Positions 11,112 through 22,382 of a stretch of DNA of 64,000 nucleotides are shown piece after piece (position 1 is the first letter of the stretch; every line of letters begins with the position of its first letter). The notes beneath the pieces are model-generated. The model was not told the DNA's origin and searched no databases. It worked only from the letters and a program-made list of their open reading frames with translations. Origin of the DNA: Stenogyne calaminthoides. Its lineage: Eukaryota > Streptophyta > Magnoliopsida > Lamiales > Lamiaceae. The stretch is from the NCBI GenBank assembly GCA_037126765.1, contig JBBCBC010000026.1:14868418-14932417 (forward strand). Reading direction: 5' to 3'. The position numbers were made by a program, and so were the translations under genes.

Positions 11112-11551
11112 CCCTCCACTATAATCAAATTGAACTACTTGTTCTTACAAACATGACCATAGGAGTACTTTTCATCACAATGAAAACATAGCCCTAGTGT
11201 TCTCCTCTTCTGATATTCTGCATTAGTGATCTTCTTGTAAGAGGGGTTACTATATGTGGCCTCTTTCTTCTCTTCTCTGTCCCTCTTTTCTTCCTTCCTG
11301 AGATGGCCATAATTAACTGATTGCTTCACATAATTGTTGTACTGAGGTTTACTGCCCCCCATTTTGTTCTTCTTCCCCCATATTTCCAAAGTTGATTCAA
11401 GCATCTTAGCTATGTTGATAGCTTGAGTCAATTCAGCAGGTTTGAAAAGCTGCACAGGAACTCTCAGTTCCTCTTTCAAACCCCTTAAGAAGCATGAAAT
11501 GAAAAACTCTTCACTCAAGTTAGGATTCTTAACCTTCTCAAGAGACTTGAG
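11112..11551 (-). pseudogene. gypsy-F Gag, C-terminal half with zinc knuckle
   Basis: The minus-strand protein reads SLEKVKNPNLSEEFFISCFL, then a helical region (FKPAELTQAINIAKMLE), a basic stretch, and a CCHC-type knuckle CFHCDEKYSYGHVC whose usual glycine is replaced by Tyr-Ser. This is the nucleic-acid-binding part of gypsy Gag. It is open from 11518 to 11135, then hits a stop. It continues on the far side of copia-E at 25095. A plant retrotransposon Gag identity is clear. Confidence 0.8.
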
Positions 11552-13128
11552 TGTTGGGAAATAGTGTGCCCGGATCTATTCGAGGTGCAATTTAAATACA
11601 AATTTAAATTATTTAATTATTACTAGCATGAATTAATCCTATATTAATTCAAATAGCAATTAAATATTCAACAACATATCATGCGTACAAAAAGCCACGT
11701 AAATCCTACACATGTGGATTTCTAGGAGTTACATAAGGCGTACCTTTTGGCGGATTCAACGGAGGAAAAGTGATCACACAAACCCAACGACCTTCTAGTA
11801 TTCCCACGTCCTTATTTGATATCCCGGTGGAGTAATCTCCTTCAAATAATTAACAAAAGGAAAAGAGAAAAATTGTTGCACCACCTTTGTGGATTTCTAA
11901 TTTTTCCTACATAAGGAATTATGTTGGGGATGAAAAATTCATCCCTTATATATAGAGAGCGGGGGGGGGGATTTTGAGTATATTAGGGTTAGGAAATTTC
12001 TTTGTATCTTCCCAAGGTACAATCTTGAATATATCTCATATATTCTATTTCAATAATATTCTCAAAAAATATCTTTTCTTCCCCTTCTATATATTATTTT
12101 TGAAAATTTGCATTAATAGAGAAGAAATAAGATCTTTGACTTTTCTTGAATTTATGAGATAAACTTGTATTCCAAGAATACTTATTCCATAAAATCTTTC
12201 CAAGAAAATCAAGAAAATATTTTCTCCCGCTTCCTTAATATTTTCAAAAAAATAGGAAATAATTAGGCAATAATATTTCTTTTATTTTAATAACCTGTTT
12301 CAGTTATTGGACTTTATCTTTTGGCTACTAAAGGGGCATTTAGGAGAATTAAGATTTGACCTTCCAATGGACCTTGAATTATCAATATTGAGCCACAATA
12401 TTATTCAAGCCCATAAATATTAATTAATCCCACTACATAATTAATATTGCACTATCCATCTTAACCCATAATACTGTAATATGACTCCCGGTTATTATTT
12501 CCTGTGTTTAAGATTATCCAGTTCATTAATTAATTTAAGCCACTGTAAAGCTTCATATTAATTAATATCTTTTTCCTTGGATTAAGAACGTCTCAACATT
12601 ATTATCAATACCAAAAACTAATTCCACTTGTAAGATTTAGTATGATAAAACGTCTGAGCTTCCCAAGGGGACAAATCACGCAAGAGGTACTTGCACATGA
12701 TTCTTCGTATTAAATCTTAGCAATCGTCATGTAACTAATAATATTGCCCAAGATATAAAGTATTGAATCTCATTGATTCTCTACAAAACATAAGACAAAG
12801 CTATAATTATTAATTTCACACGATCCTATTTAAGGAACAAAGACTAAGAAATAACGAACCACTGAGGTGTAATTCTTCCATGTTCATGACTGAAGAATTT
12901 ATCCTCATGTAGGTCCTATTCAGCGCATCATAATGCACTAGTGTAATCTTTTGGTCAAGACAAGCCAATATGAGACTTACACTTCAACCTTTCAAGATGG
13001 ATTATTCATTTCCATTTAGGTTGTGAATTTGTACTTAGTTACGGGGAACTGTTAATTTGTTCTTCTGTGATCTGGTATCATCAAATAACTACAATGTAAC
13101 ATGTACTGTTTATTGAAAAGGTATGCAT

Positions 13129-13169
<41 letters not shown>

Positions 13170-13282
13170 CATCCAATCATATTTAATGCAACATTGATAA
13201 AAAAATTATTTTCAGTAAATAAATAAGAAATTCAGTTTGGTTATACAAAGTAAAAAACATACTTTCCAGTAAACTCCAAAAA
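11552..13282 (-). repeat. 3' LTR of copia-E
   Basis: The segment is collinear with the right LTR (22037-25094) from about 11975 on, with shared blocks such as TTAAGATTATCCAGTTCATT and GACAAATCACGCAAGAGG. The first 425 bp (11552-11975) have no counterpart in the right LTR. The inner end near 13282 is set by comparison with the right LTR end and by the TCTCCCAC purine-tract complement that follows. It carries a long TA repeat that the other LTR lacks. Confidence 0.8.
13132..13168. repeat. (TA)n microsatellite in the copia-E 3' LTR
   Basis: There are about 18 uninterrupted TA units. The matching position of the other LTR (near 24975) has only ATGCATATAATATT, so the array expanded after insertion. 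Confidence 0.9.
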
Positions 13283-13393
13283 TCTCCCACTTATACTCAA
13301 AGTCTGCTTTTAAGTATACTACAACACGTCTCGTGTTCTACGTGACATCTAATGTCACCTACACAAACCTAATAACATTTCTCCCACTAATAC

Positions 13394-14461
13394 TCAAAGC
13401 AGATTGGCAAGGCTCTTGACACCCATTCCTTCCACATGTCTCTCGAATGTATTTTGAGGCTGGTCCTTTGTGAATGGATCTGCTAGGTTGTCTTTTGACG
13501 CGATCTTTGCCACCTCTATGTCTCCTCTCTTAACGATTTCTCGTATAAGATGGCATTTTCTTTCTATGAGTATGCTGGCCTTGTGGGCTCTTGGTTCCCT
13601 TCAATTTGCAACTGCTCCGGCATTATCACAATAGACCATGATAGTGCTGGGCAAATCCGGAACTACATCCAAGTCCAATAGAAGTTCTTGAGTCAAACCG
13701 CTTCTTTCGCTGCTTCACAAGCAGCTACATATCCGGCTTCCATGGTAGAATGTGCGATGCATTTCTGCTTAACACTTCTCCATGTCATGGCTCCTCTTCC
13801 CATGCAAAACACACTACCCGAGGTAGACTTTCTGGAATCTAAGTCTGACTGAAAATCCGAGTCTGTGTAACCGATGGGAATTAGACTATCTGATTGATAA
13901 ACCAACATTCTATCCCGAGTTCTTTTTAGATACTTCAGAATGTTTTTAACTGCAGTCCAATGGTCTTTCCCTGGGTTACTCTGATATCTTGCCACCATGC
14001 CTACGACAAAGCAGATATCTGATCTCGTATACAACATTGCATACATGAGGCTTCCGACGGCCGAAGCATAAGGAATGTCCTTCATGTCATCTATCTCCTT
14101 TTGTGTCTTAGGACACATCTCTTCGGATAGATGGATTCCATGCTTGAAGGGTACAAAACCTTTCGTGGAATCTTGCATGTTGAATCGCTTCAAGACAGTA
14201 TCTATGTATGAAGCTTGTGATAAGCTGATCATCCTTTTCCTGCGATCTCGAGTAATCTTGATCCCTAGGACATAACCGGCTTCTCCCAAGTCCTTCATAT
14301 CAAACTGTTTTTACAGCCATGCCCTCACATCTGACAATACCTTTACATCATTCCCAATGAGCAGAATTTCATCTACGTATAGTACCAAGAATACCAAGGC
14401 AGTTCCGACGCGCTTATTGTACACACAACTCTCGAACTCGTTTTGACCAAAATCATAAGAT
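13394..14461 (-). pseudogene. copia-E reverse transcriptase C-terminus and RNase H
   Basis: The minus-strand order is the RT palm motif FLVLYVDEILLIGN (near 14390), then MKDLGEAGYVLGIKITRD, YASAVGSLMYAM, RYQSNPGKDHW and the RNase H part (GYTDSDF, STSGSVF, STMEAGYVAACEAAKEAV), ending LADPF...SLANLL at 13394. The catalytic YVDD of RT reads YVDE here, which should abolish polymerisation. Other lesions are a stop near 14307, TGA for Trp at 13693-13695 and a one-base shift just after it. The piece joins the RT N-terminal piece across the solo LTR-C in frame (CFDQVIKSYDFGQNEF). Confidence 0.85.
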
Positions 14462-14466
14462 TTTAT

Positions 14467-16070
14467 TATTGGAATTTAGAGGCACGTAAACACGTAAAAC
14501 ATGCGCAGCAGAATTAAACAGTTCACCAATAATGAACATATAATTGCAAGTATGAACACGAAAAACAGTAACAATAAATCTTATAGCAACTCAAGAGCAG
14601 ATTTCTCAACTACGGTATCCACGTAATTCCGTTTACAAATTCGCGCAGATTCGTTAGCGTTGAATCCCGAGATGAATTTGCTAGGAAAATTCCAACTCTA
14701 GATTTTATGGAAAAATTTGAACAACTGATAATTATGAATCCCAAGAGCTCATATTTATAGGAGAGACTCAGCTTAAATCTTAAGCTAGCCTAATTAGGAA
14801 ATAATATCCATAATCCTTATTTGTATAAATCCCTAGGATTTATTTCTCCATATAAATCTTTACGAATTTAATTTCCATATGAGAAAAATCTCTACGATTT
14901 ATTTCCTCACATAATTAAATACTACAATAATATTCCATATATTATTGTTGGAAATTCCTATTTAATTAAATCCAATTTAATTAAACATTAATAATAATTA
15001 ATTCCAAATTAATCTATTATTAATTAATTCTCCATAAATTAAATATTAAATCCAATTTAACATTTAATCAACCAACTTTAATCTGTAAAGGGGACTACTT
15101 GTTGTGTGACCCATAGGCCATCATATATCGAGCGATTAGTCAAACTAACGGTCTTAATTGAACCCTAGACAATAAATCAGACATTCTCAATATATGAGGT
15201 ACATTGCGAGAAAAGTGCAACTACCTGTAATAGAAATGTGGGCAATTGCGATTTCCTCCTTTCATTCACGAATACTCGATTTAGTCTTGAACATGATGAA
15301 GTGTCTATTCAAATAACTAAATCAATTTATATCTAATCACTAATTGATCATTAGTGTCACACTTAGTCACAAAGTCTAAGTTGACGTGCATTGGCCAATG
15401 ACTTAGATCCAATTATGATGAGAAAATGAGTATTCTCTCTAAATCCACTTTGAGGAATGAATCCTTTGCTTGGCTCAACTACCACGCACATGCACTTCGT
15501 GATGAACCCAATCCAAGCCATATCTACTCATAGACGGGTGCAAGCGTCGGTCATGGTCAAAGTTCATCACTCCACACATGTCGTGCGTATTGACCTCAAG
15601 TCATAGGAGTATCGCATAACTCCCACTAACCGAGACACCCGTAGACACATATAGTGGAACTACAGCAAACGGTTTCTCGGATGGGTATATCAATACCCTC
15701 TATGGTACTTGTGCATCCATCATGAGATACCTAGTATCTCATAGTAAGTGAGATCTTACTACACTCTCTAAGAGTATGATGCAGATCGCACACCAATATC
15801 CATTGCATCATCAATATCCCATTCTTGATGATCCTCAATCGGGGCTATTTGAGACTCATGCTTAAGTCATCTGAGTTCTCATATACTCAATGACAACACT
15901 GATTCAAGGGAACACTTGTATGAATAAATGCAAACAATCAAACATAATATTCTAATGAGTGAAACGCCATACATTTAATATTAAATAAACATTAACATTA
16001 AACAAATACTGAATATTATCTGAGTATTATGTCCTAACAATGGATTGTCTCTAGGACACTAACACTAACA
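14467..16070 (-). repeat. Solo LTR, family C
   Basis: The 1604-bp segment is collinear with the copia-C 5' LTR (3815-5417) and has the same orientation. It is flanked by a perfect 5-bp TSD TTTAT (14462-14466 and 16071-16075). It interrupts the RT frame of copia-E, and excision of the LTR plus one TSD restores that frame. The first dinucleotide is TA rather than TG. Confidence 0.93.
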
Positions 16071-16075
16071 TTTAT

Positions 16076-16695
16076 AACCTGATCAAAACATTGATTCCAA
16101 GCACAAGATGCTTGCATCAGTCCATAGATGGACTTCTTGAGCTTGCAAACCAGATGCTCTTGGCCTTTTTCAATGAAGTCTTCGGATTGTTACATATAGA
16201 TTTCTTCTTCAAGACTTCCGTTAAGGAAAGCTGTCTTGACATCCATTTGCCAGATCTCAAAATCTAAATGCGCAGCTATCGACAAGATAATACGGATGGA
16301 CTTGAGCATGGCTACGGGCGAAAATGATTTCTCATAATCGATCCCTTCTTTCTGAGTGTACCCTTTTGCCACAAGTCTAGCTTTGAAGGTCTCCATCTTC
16401 TAGTCCGGTCCTCTTTTTCTCTTATATACCCACTTGCATATAATGGGTTTTATCCCATTAAGTGGTTTGACTAGCTCCCACACTTTATTGTGATCCATTG
16501 AACCCATTTCGACTTCCATTGTTGTTTGCCAATAATTTGCATCCTTGTCTTGGATCGCCTCGTTATAGGACCAAGGGTCTGATTCATTGTCACCGGGGAC
16601 CAAGTCCGAGGACTCTCCTAGCCCCATGAATTGCTCAGGTTGTATAACAACCCTCCCACTACGACGAGGTTCCGGTTGTGTAAGCGTTTCGCTTG
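16076..16695 (-). pseudogene. copia-E reverse transcriptase, N-terminal part, with the integrase linker
   Basis: The minus-strand reading has a linker (SETLTQPEPRRSGRVVIQP) and then the copia RT start: YNEAIQDKDANYWQTTMEVE, MDHNKVWELV and WVYKRKRG. After a stop at 16397-16399 (TAG, next to the frame start at 16396) come FKARLVAKGYTQKEGIDYEK and FEIWQMDVKTAFLNGSLEEE, which carries the first catalytic aspartate. The linker runs on across the solo Sirevirus LTR to 18505 (VDIPSETLT once joined). RT copies the element RNA into cDNA within the particle. Confidence 0.85.
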
Positions 16696-16700
16696 GTATA

Positions 16701-18504
16701 TGTTGGGAGATGAATTTAATAAAGATTTTGATTAGATCCCAAAACCCCTGAGTATGACATGTATCAAGACATCTTGGTAGTATAGGATAAGGTTTCAATA
16801 GATATTAAGACTCATGATTATCTGCACTCTGTATAGTCAGCAGATATAGATCAGGGAGAAACAGGTTTGTTTTGATTTTGCCTGAAGGACTCAGATGTCC
16901 CTGAGTAGCTCAGAAGAATCCTGAAGACCGAAGTCCCTGAAGAAGAAAGTTCTGAAGACTGAAGACCAAAAGATTCTGAAGATTATTTTGTACTGACCCA
17001 AAAAGACCCTGAACAAGCTACTTCGAGTTGAATAGTGTTTTGTTCATTCTTAGTACAAACAAATAGAATGGTATGCATTCGTGGACATTAAGGAACATAT
17101 CAGTTCAGGTTGGTTGACCTAAATAGAGCCATTTTGTTTGTCTCTGTTCAAAGGAAGATTTTGACCAATGAGGAGGCGACAACAACGTACTATACTGACA
17201 CTGAAAATGACATATCTCTGAAGAAATGTCAGGGCTGATATCTTCCAGTTCACAGAAGTTGGTGATTGGCTATGTGGCTGCATATTTCCTAATACATGCA
17301 AGGGTTTATTCAAACCCTAGTAATAGCCATTCATCAATAACCAAAAGAGGAAACCCTTGAAGCTGTCTTTCCAACGGATAGTATTTCAAGAGTAGACTCT
17401 TAGTGAGTTGTCTATAAATACCAAGGCCTTGTTCACAACCAAGGTTACAGGAAATCAAAGCAACTCCAGAGCTCATTCGTATTCAAAGCATACATTGTGA
17501 AGCACTCGAAACCCTTAGAATTTCCCAAGTGTTTCATCTTAGAAGAGAGCTCATTTATTAAGCCTAGATTCAAGAATATTCAAAGCTTAGTTAGAGATAT
17601 CCTAGCCTTTTACTTGTGTTTGATTGTAAAAGGATATCTCACCTTAGTTGGAAACCAACCAAAACCCAAACCCTTTGATTAGGTAGTTTGTGTGTGTAGT
17701 TGTTGGAGAAGTGAGAGTTGTAAAGAGTGAGTAAGCTGCTTGTGTTCAGCTTGAAAGCTCTAGAGAAGAAGTTAGTAAGCTGCTTGTGTTCAGTCTGAAA
17801 GCTTGTGTGTGTTAAGTTAGTAAGCTGCAGTAGTTCAGCCTGAAAACTCGTAATGGAAAGTTAGTAAGCTGCTGAGTTCAGTCTGAAAGCTTAAGGTAGT
17901 AGTAGTAGAGAGTTATGGAATTTCTCTGAGGATCAGAGAGAGTGGACGTAGGAGCTTGAGTCTCTGAACCACTATAATTTGCTGTGTTGCTTGCTTTCTG
18001 TTTTGCATTCTAATTTGTTGAATATTTTCACTGAAAGCATACTCAGTATTCTGTTATTCAGTTAGAATCAGTCCACTGAAGGTGCATTAAGTTGATCACA
18101 GACTTAACCACTATTTCACTGAGAAAACAAGATTTTTAGCAAAGTAAAACGAGTATAAACTTAGGGCCTACACATTCCGCACTCTAGATAAGCTAGTATA
18201 GATAGTTGTCAAACTGATCAACTCTCCTGAGTAGTCAGTAAGATCATTATCTACACGAAGCTTATTTGGACTCTGTGTTAAAAATAAACTCAGAATCAAT
18301 TGAGCTAATTTGAAGTCTCTGAAAGCCGCTCAGTGTTATTGTCTCAGTAGACTTTGACTCAGGGCATTTTGTGCTTCTCATGACTAACCTTCAGGACATC
18401 CTGACTCACTGATTATAGTGTTTTTACTGAAAAGTTTAAAAATCACTGTACACGTGTATTCCCCCCCCATACACGTGTGTGACTCGTTTACCTCGGGACC
18501 AATA
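16701..18504 (+). repeat. Solo Sirevirus LTR
   Basis: The 1804-bp segment begins TGTTGGGAGATGAATTT and ends CTCGGGACCAATA, as in the LTRs at 37980 and 50235. TSDs are GTATA (16696-16700) and GTATG (18505-18509), one mismatch. It carries CAACGG at 17372-17377, TATA box CTATAAATA at 17412-17420, the AGTTAGTAAGCTGC leader repeats (17706-17900) and the GTGGACGTAGGAGCTTGAG block at 17942-17960. It is opposite in orientation to its host copia-E. Confidence 0.92.
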
Positions 18505-18509
18505 GTATG

Positions 18510-19036
18510 TCAACTTGCACAGTTGGCATTGGGGTTGGCCCTCTTAACTAGTCTAAGGTAATCTCACTTTTAGGTTTTCTTTCGTTCATATAGTCTTCTT
18601 CCAAAAATCTAAAGTGCGTACTTATTATGAATCTCTAATCTTCGGGGCCATAGAACATGCACCCTTTCATTCCTTCGGGGTACCCTATAAACAACCTTAA
18701 TTCTAAACATGGATCCAATTTACCGGCTTCTTTGTCCAACACGTATGCCGGACACCCCCAGATTCTCATGTGTCTCAAAATGGGTTTGCACCCGGTCCAC
18801 AATTCTCTAGGGGTTTTGGGAACTGATTTGGATGACACCAAGTTTAGAATGTAAGCTGCTGTTTCCAAGGCGTGACCCCAAAACGATTTGGGTAGATCCG
18901 CATAACTCATCATCGATCTGACCATTTCTAAAAGAATTTTGTTTCTTCGTTCTGCTACCCCATTTTGTTAAGGGGTTTCGGGTGCAGTTAACTGGGATGC
19001 AATCCCTTTATCTGACAGGTAGTTCAAAAATTCATC
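18510..19036 (-). pseudogene. copia-E integrase, C-terminal part
   Basis: The minus-strand reading from 18990 down gives APETP..NGVAERRN-like sequence with errors (stop at the PQQNG position, near 18967), then MVRSMMSYADLPKSFWGHAL, ELWTGCKPILRHMRIWGC and RLFIGYPEGMKGC. This is the last third of a copia integrase, which inserts the cDNA into nuclear DNA. It is separated from the integrase core by the hAT insertion at 19045; joining across that insertion restores LGGEYLSDEFLN. Confidence 0.8.
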
Positions 19037-19044
19037 GCTGAGGT

Positions 19045-19570
19045 CAAGAACAGACACACACTTGGGCCAAGGGGGTCACTGGGCCTCCTGGACCTACTTG
19101 AACTTTTTATATTTATTTATTTTTAATTAAGACACACCTGAGTGAAACGGTGTAATAGTAAAACGGAGCACAAATTGTGTGTTAACGCTTTAATATTTTG
19201 GAAGGATGGATGTTATTTGTGTCAGGTTATACCCTATATCATGTAAAAAACTGTCTCATATGAGTGTTTGACTCTTTTAAACAAAGTATTATATGCATAA
19301 TATTCACCATACATCACTATTACTAATGTTTATAAAACCAACACTCTATAAATAAAATGTTGATCTTTAGGTGAGAAAGGGGTAGCGAAATATAGAAAGA
19401 AATATGTATAATTCACATTATAAATATATTTATAAATGTATTCGACTCCGTTAATATAAAGATATTTAGTCCAAATAATTTTAAAAAATATATAAAAATT
19501 CAAAAGTGCATTTAACTGCACTATGTTATAAATTGGGCTTCCCTCGGTGAAACTCCCAGGTCCGTCCCTG
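19045..19570. mobile_element. Small non-autonomous hAT-like DNA transposon
   Basis: The 526-bp insert has a perfect 8-bp TSD GCTGAGGT (19037-19044 and 19571-19578), the length typical of hAT. The right end, read inward on the minus strand, starts CAGGGACGGACCTGGGAG, similar to the CAGGGGCGGATCTAG ends of plant hAT (Tip100-like) elements. The left end CAAGAACAGACACACAC is a poor partner. No transposase is encoded. The host integrase frame is restored by excision, which fixes the boundaries. Confidence 0.75.
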
Positions 19571-19578
19571 GCTGAGGT

Positions 19579-21259
19579 ATTCGCCTCCAAGATCGGATCG
19601 TAGAAACTTGATACTCTTTTCCTTATGATTCTCTGCTTGAGCCTTAAATTCTTTGAATTTATCAAAGGTCTCGGATTTATGCTTCATAAGGAAAACGTAC
19701 CCATATCTTGAGTAATCATCAATGAAGGTAACTAAATACTCATATCCTCCTCTAACTTTGATTGACATTGGACCACACACGTCAGTATGAACAATTTCTA
19801 ACACTTCTTTGGCTCTAGTCCCCTTGGCTCCAAATGCCCTCTTGGTCATTTTACCCTCCAAACATGATTCACAGGTTGGAAATGGTTCAACCCGGAGTGA
19901 CTCCAATGAACCATCTTTAACCAACCTTTGGATCCTCTTTGGATTAATATGACCTAATCTAAGATGCCAAAGAAGTGTCTCGTTTGCACCTGCTGAAAGT
20001 TTTCTTTTAGTACTTGAAACAGTCGATGTGTTATAGGATGCATTTTGTGAGTGGTGTGAACAGTTAATAGTGTAAAGATTGTTCAACAACGTTCCATGAC
20101 AGATAAGCAGATCATTTTGAAAAATAGAAACGAGTTTAGAAAAAGTAAGTGAATATCAATCCAAAAATAGTTTAGAAACCGAAACAAGGTTCTTTCTAAA
20201 ACTAGGAACGTAAAGAACATCTTTTAAAACTAAAACTCTACCTTCAAAAGATAGCTTCACTTCTCCCACTGCTTCAACTGCCATTCTCGTAGCATCGCCT
20301 AGCGTGATGAGGATCTCACTCCCACTAAGTTGCTGGGTCCGCTTGAACCCCTGTAAAGTGAAACAAACATGATCAGTGGATCCCGTATCCACTACCCACG
20401 GATGGTTAGCATACGCCGCTAAACAAGTTTCAACAACTAGTGCATGAAAATTACATTTCTTTCCATTCTGCTTGGGTTTGGAACAGGCCGACCTCCAATG
20501 TCCTTTCTCACCGCACTCCGAACATTTCCTCTTGCTTAAACCTTGGCTGACTGACATTGAGTTAACTTCGTCTAGCCTTTTGGCCTCCTCCTTATTCTTA
20601 CCATCCCTTGGTCTAGAAGAAGTAGAAGGTCCATTTACAACCAAGCCATCATCCTTGCGCCCCATTTTCTCTTCAGCCAAAGTTAGACCTTTCACTAGAT
20701 CATCCAAGGTGTATTCCTGATCGCTCATCAGGTAGTCAATATAGAAATGATCAAAGCTCTTTGGTAGAGAATGGAGAATGAACTCAATTTTGGTCTTGAG
20801 ATCACATTTTTTGCCAAGAATCTCAAGTTCGTCAAAAAGAACTATTACCCTAAGAATGTGATCCCTTACGGGCATTTCTGTTTCCATCCTTAGTTTGACC
20901 ATGTCATGCCTGATGTTCTGTATTGCCACATGAGACGGATGTGAAAACATCTCTTCAAGATTCTGCATAATGTCTGCAGCAGTTCCAAATCCTTGGTGAA
21001 GGCTTTTCAACAAATCTGACAAGGATGCCAAGATTATTCCCTTCATCAACTCATTGGCTTGCTCCCATTCATTATACTCCATCTTGTCCATAATACAGAC
21101 ATCATCAATAGGTTTTTTGGGTTTAGGTGTGTAAAGTACCCAATGGAAATGTTGTGCGGTTAAGACCATTTTCATTTTACGACTCCAATTGACATAGTTC
21201 ATCCCAGTTAATTTATGATCTTTAAGTATATCGAACAGTGGATTAAAAGACTGCGACAT
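19579..21259 (-). pseudogene. copia-E Gag, protease and integrase N-terminal part
   Basis: The frame starts at ATG 21259 (MSQSFNPLFDILKDHKL). I prefer it to the upstream ATG at 21343 because this is the usual copia Gag start. Domains in order: Gag with UBN2-type helices (LTGMNYVNWSRKM near residue 17), zinc knuckle CSECGEKGHWRSAC, protease motif WVVDTGSTDHVC, then after one in-frame TGA (20156-20158) the integrase zinc region HLRLGHIN...CESCLEGK. The core follows with VHTDVCGP and RSDLGGEYLS, where the usual RSDRGGEY arginine is Leu. Apart from that stop the frame is open for about 560 codons. It is the best-preserved part of copia-E. Confidence 0.88.
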
Positions 21260-22036
21260 GATGAGACTGAAAATAAACATACATTTTGTGTCAATGTCCG
21301 GATCAACACAAAAAAAATCACATAATTTGATAACATGAATCATATTAAAATCTCAAAAACTATGAACATGCATCAGCCAACATCTTAAAACAGTTTAAAT
21401 GAGCCACGTGGGTGGGTCATCATTTAAACACATTTAAACAGGTTACAAACAAGAACAACTACAAACCTTTAATTCAAAATTAATAGTTAGCTCCCACTAG
21501 ACCAATATAAAATTGACAGGGACTTCGGCGAAGTATATGCATATCAATTTTATACCTAAGTAATAACCATGATTAAATACATAATTACTATTTCATTTTG
21601 AACGAGCCTCTTGGGAGGGTCATCGCCGCCACTAATAATAATCCACAATCATCCTTTGGAATTCATTCATGTGAAAACTATCTTTTGCCCGTCCCTAAGG
21701 AGAATTTCTCCAAAAGAATTCACAAATAAATAAATCATGGAGGTCAAAATTAATTCAATTTTATTATCCGGATTAAAATTATTAATTAATTATTTAAGCA
21801 TACTTAGTAATTTTTCAAATTCAGATTTTTTCATTGAACAATTCTCATTCAAACATATTTAAACAAATTGAATACAAGCATAAGAAAATAAACAAGAACA
21901 TCAAAATAAAAATTAAACACATATTGGGAACATATATCCAATTGTCACGGTTTAATTTCTTCTTTGCCTTGAACTTGAGAAATCGCCTGTCTTCAAATTT
22001 CTCCCACTCGAATATCTCGAAATGAATTCGTCACGT
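21260..22036 (-). other. copia-E leader, primer site lost
   Basis: This AT-rich untranslated stretch precedes gag. I find no TGGTATCAGAGC-like primer site here. At about 22037 the sequence changes abruptly into the interior of the LTR, so the primer site and about 425 bp of adjoining LTR have been deleted. No gene is supported. Confidence 0.6.
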
Positions 22037-22382
22037 CAAGTATATTAGGAAATTTCTTTGTATCTTCCCAAGATACAATCTTGAATATATCTCATATATT
22101 CTATTTCCATAATATTCTCAAAATATCTTTACTTCCCCTTTTATATATTATTTTCGAAAATTTGCATTAATAGGGAAGAAATAAGATCTTTGACTTTTCT
22201 TGAATTTATGGGATAAACTTGTATTCCAAGAATGCTTATTCCATAAAATCTTTCCAAGAAAATCAAGAAAATCTTTTCTCTCTCTTCCTTAATATTTTCA
22301 AAAAAATAGGAAATAATTAGGCAACAATATTTCTTTTATTTTAATCACATTTTTCAGTTATTAGACTTTATCTTTGGGCTAC

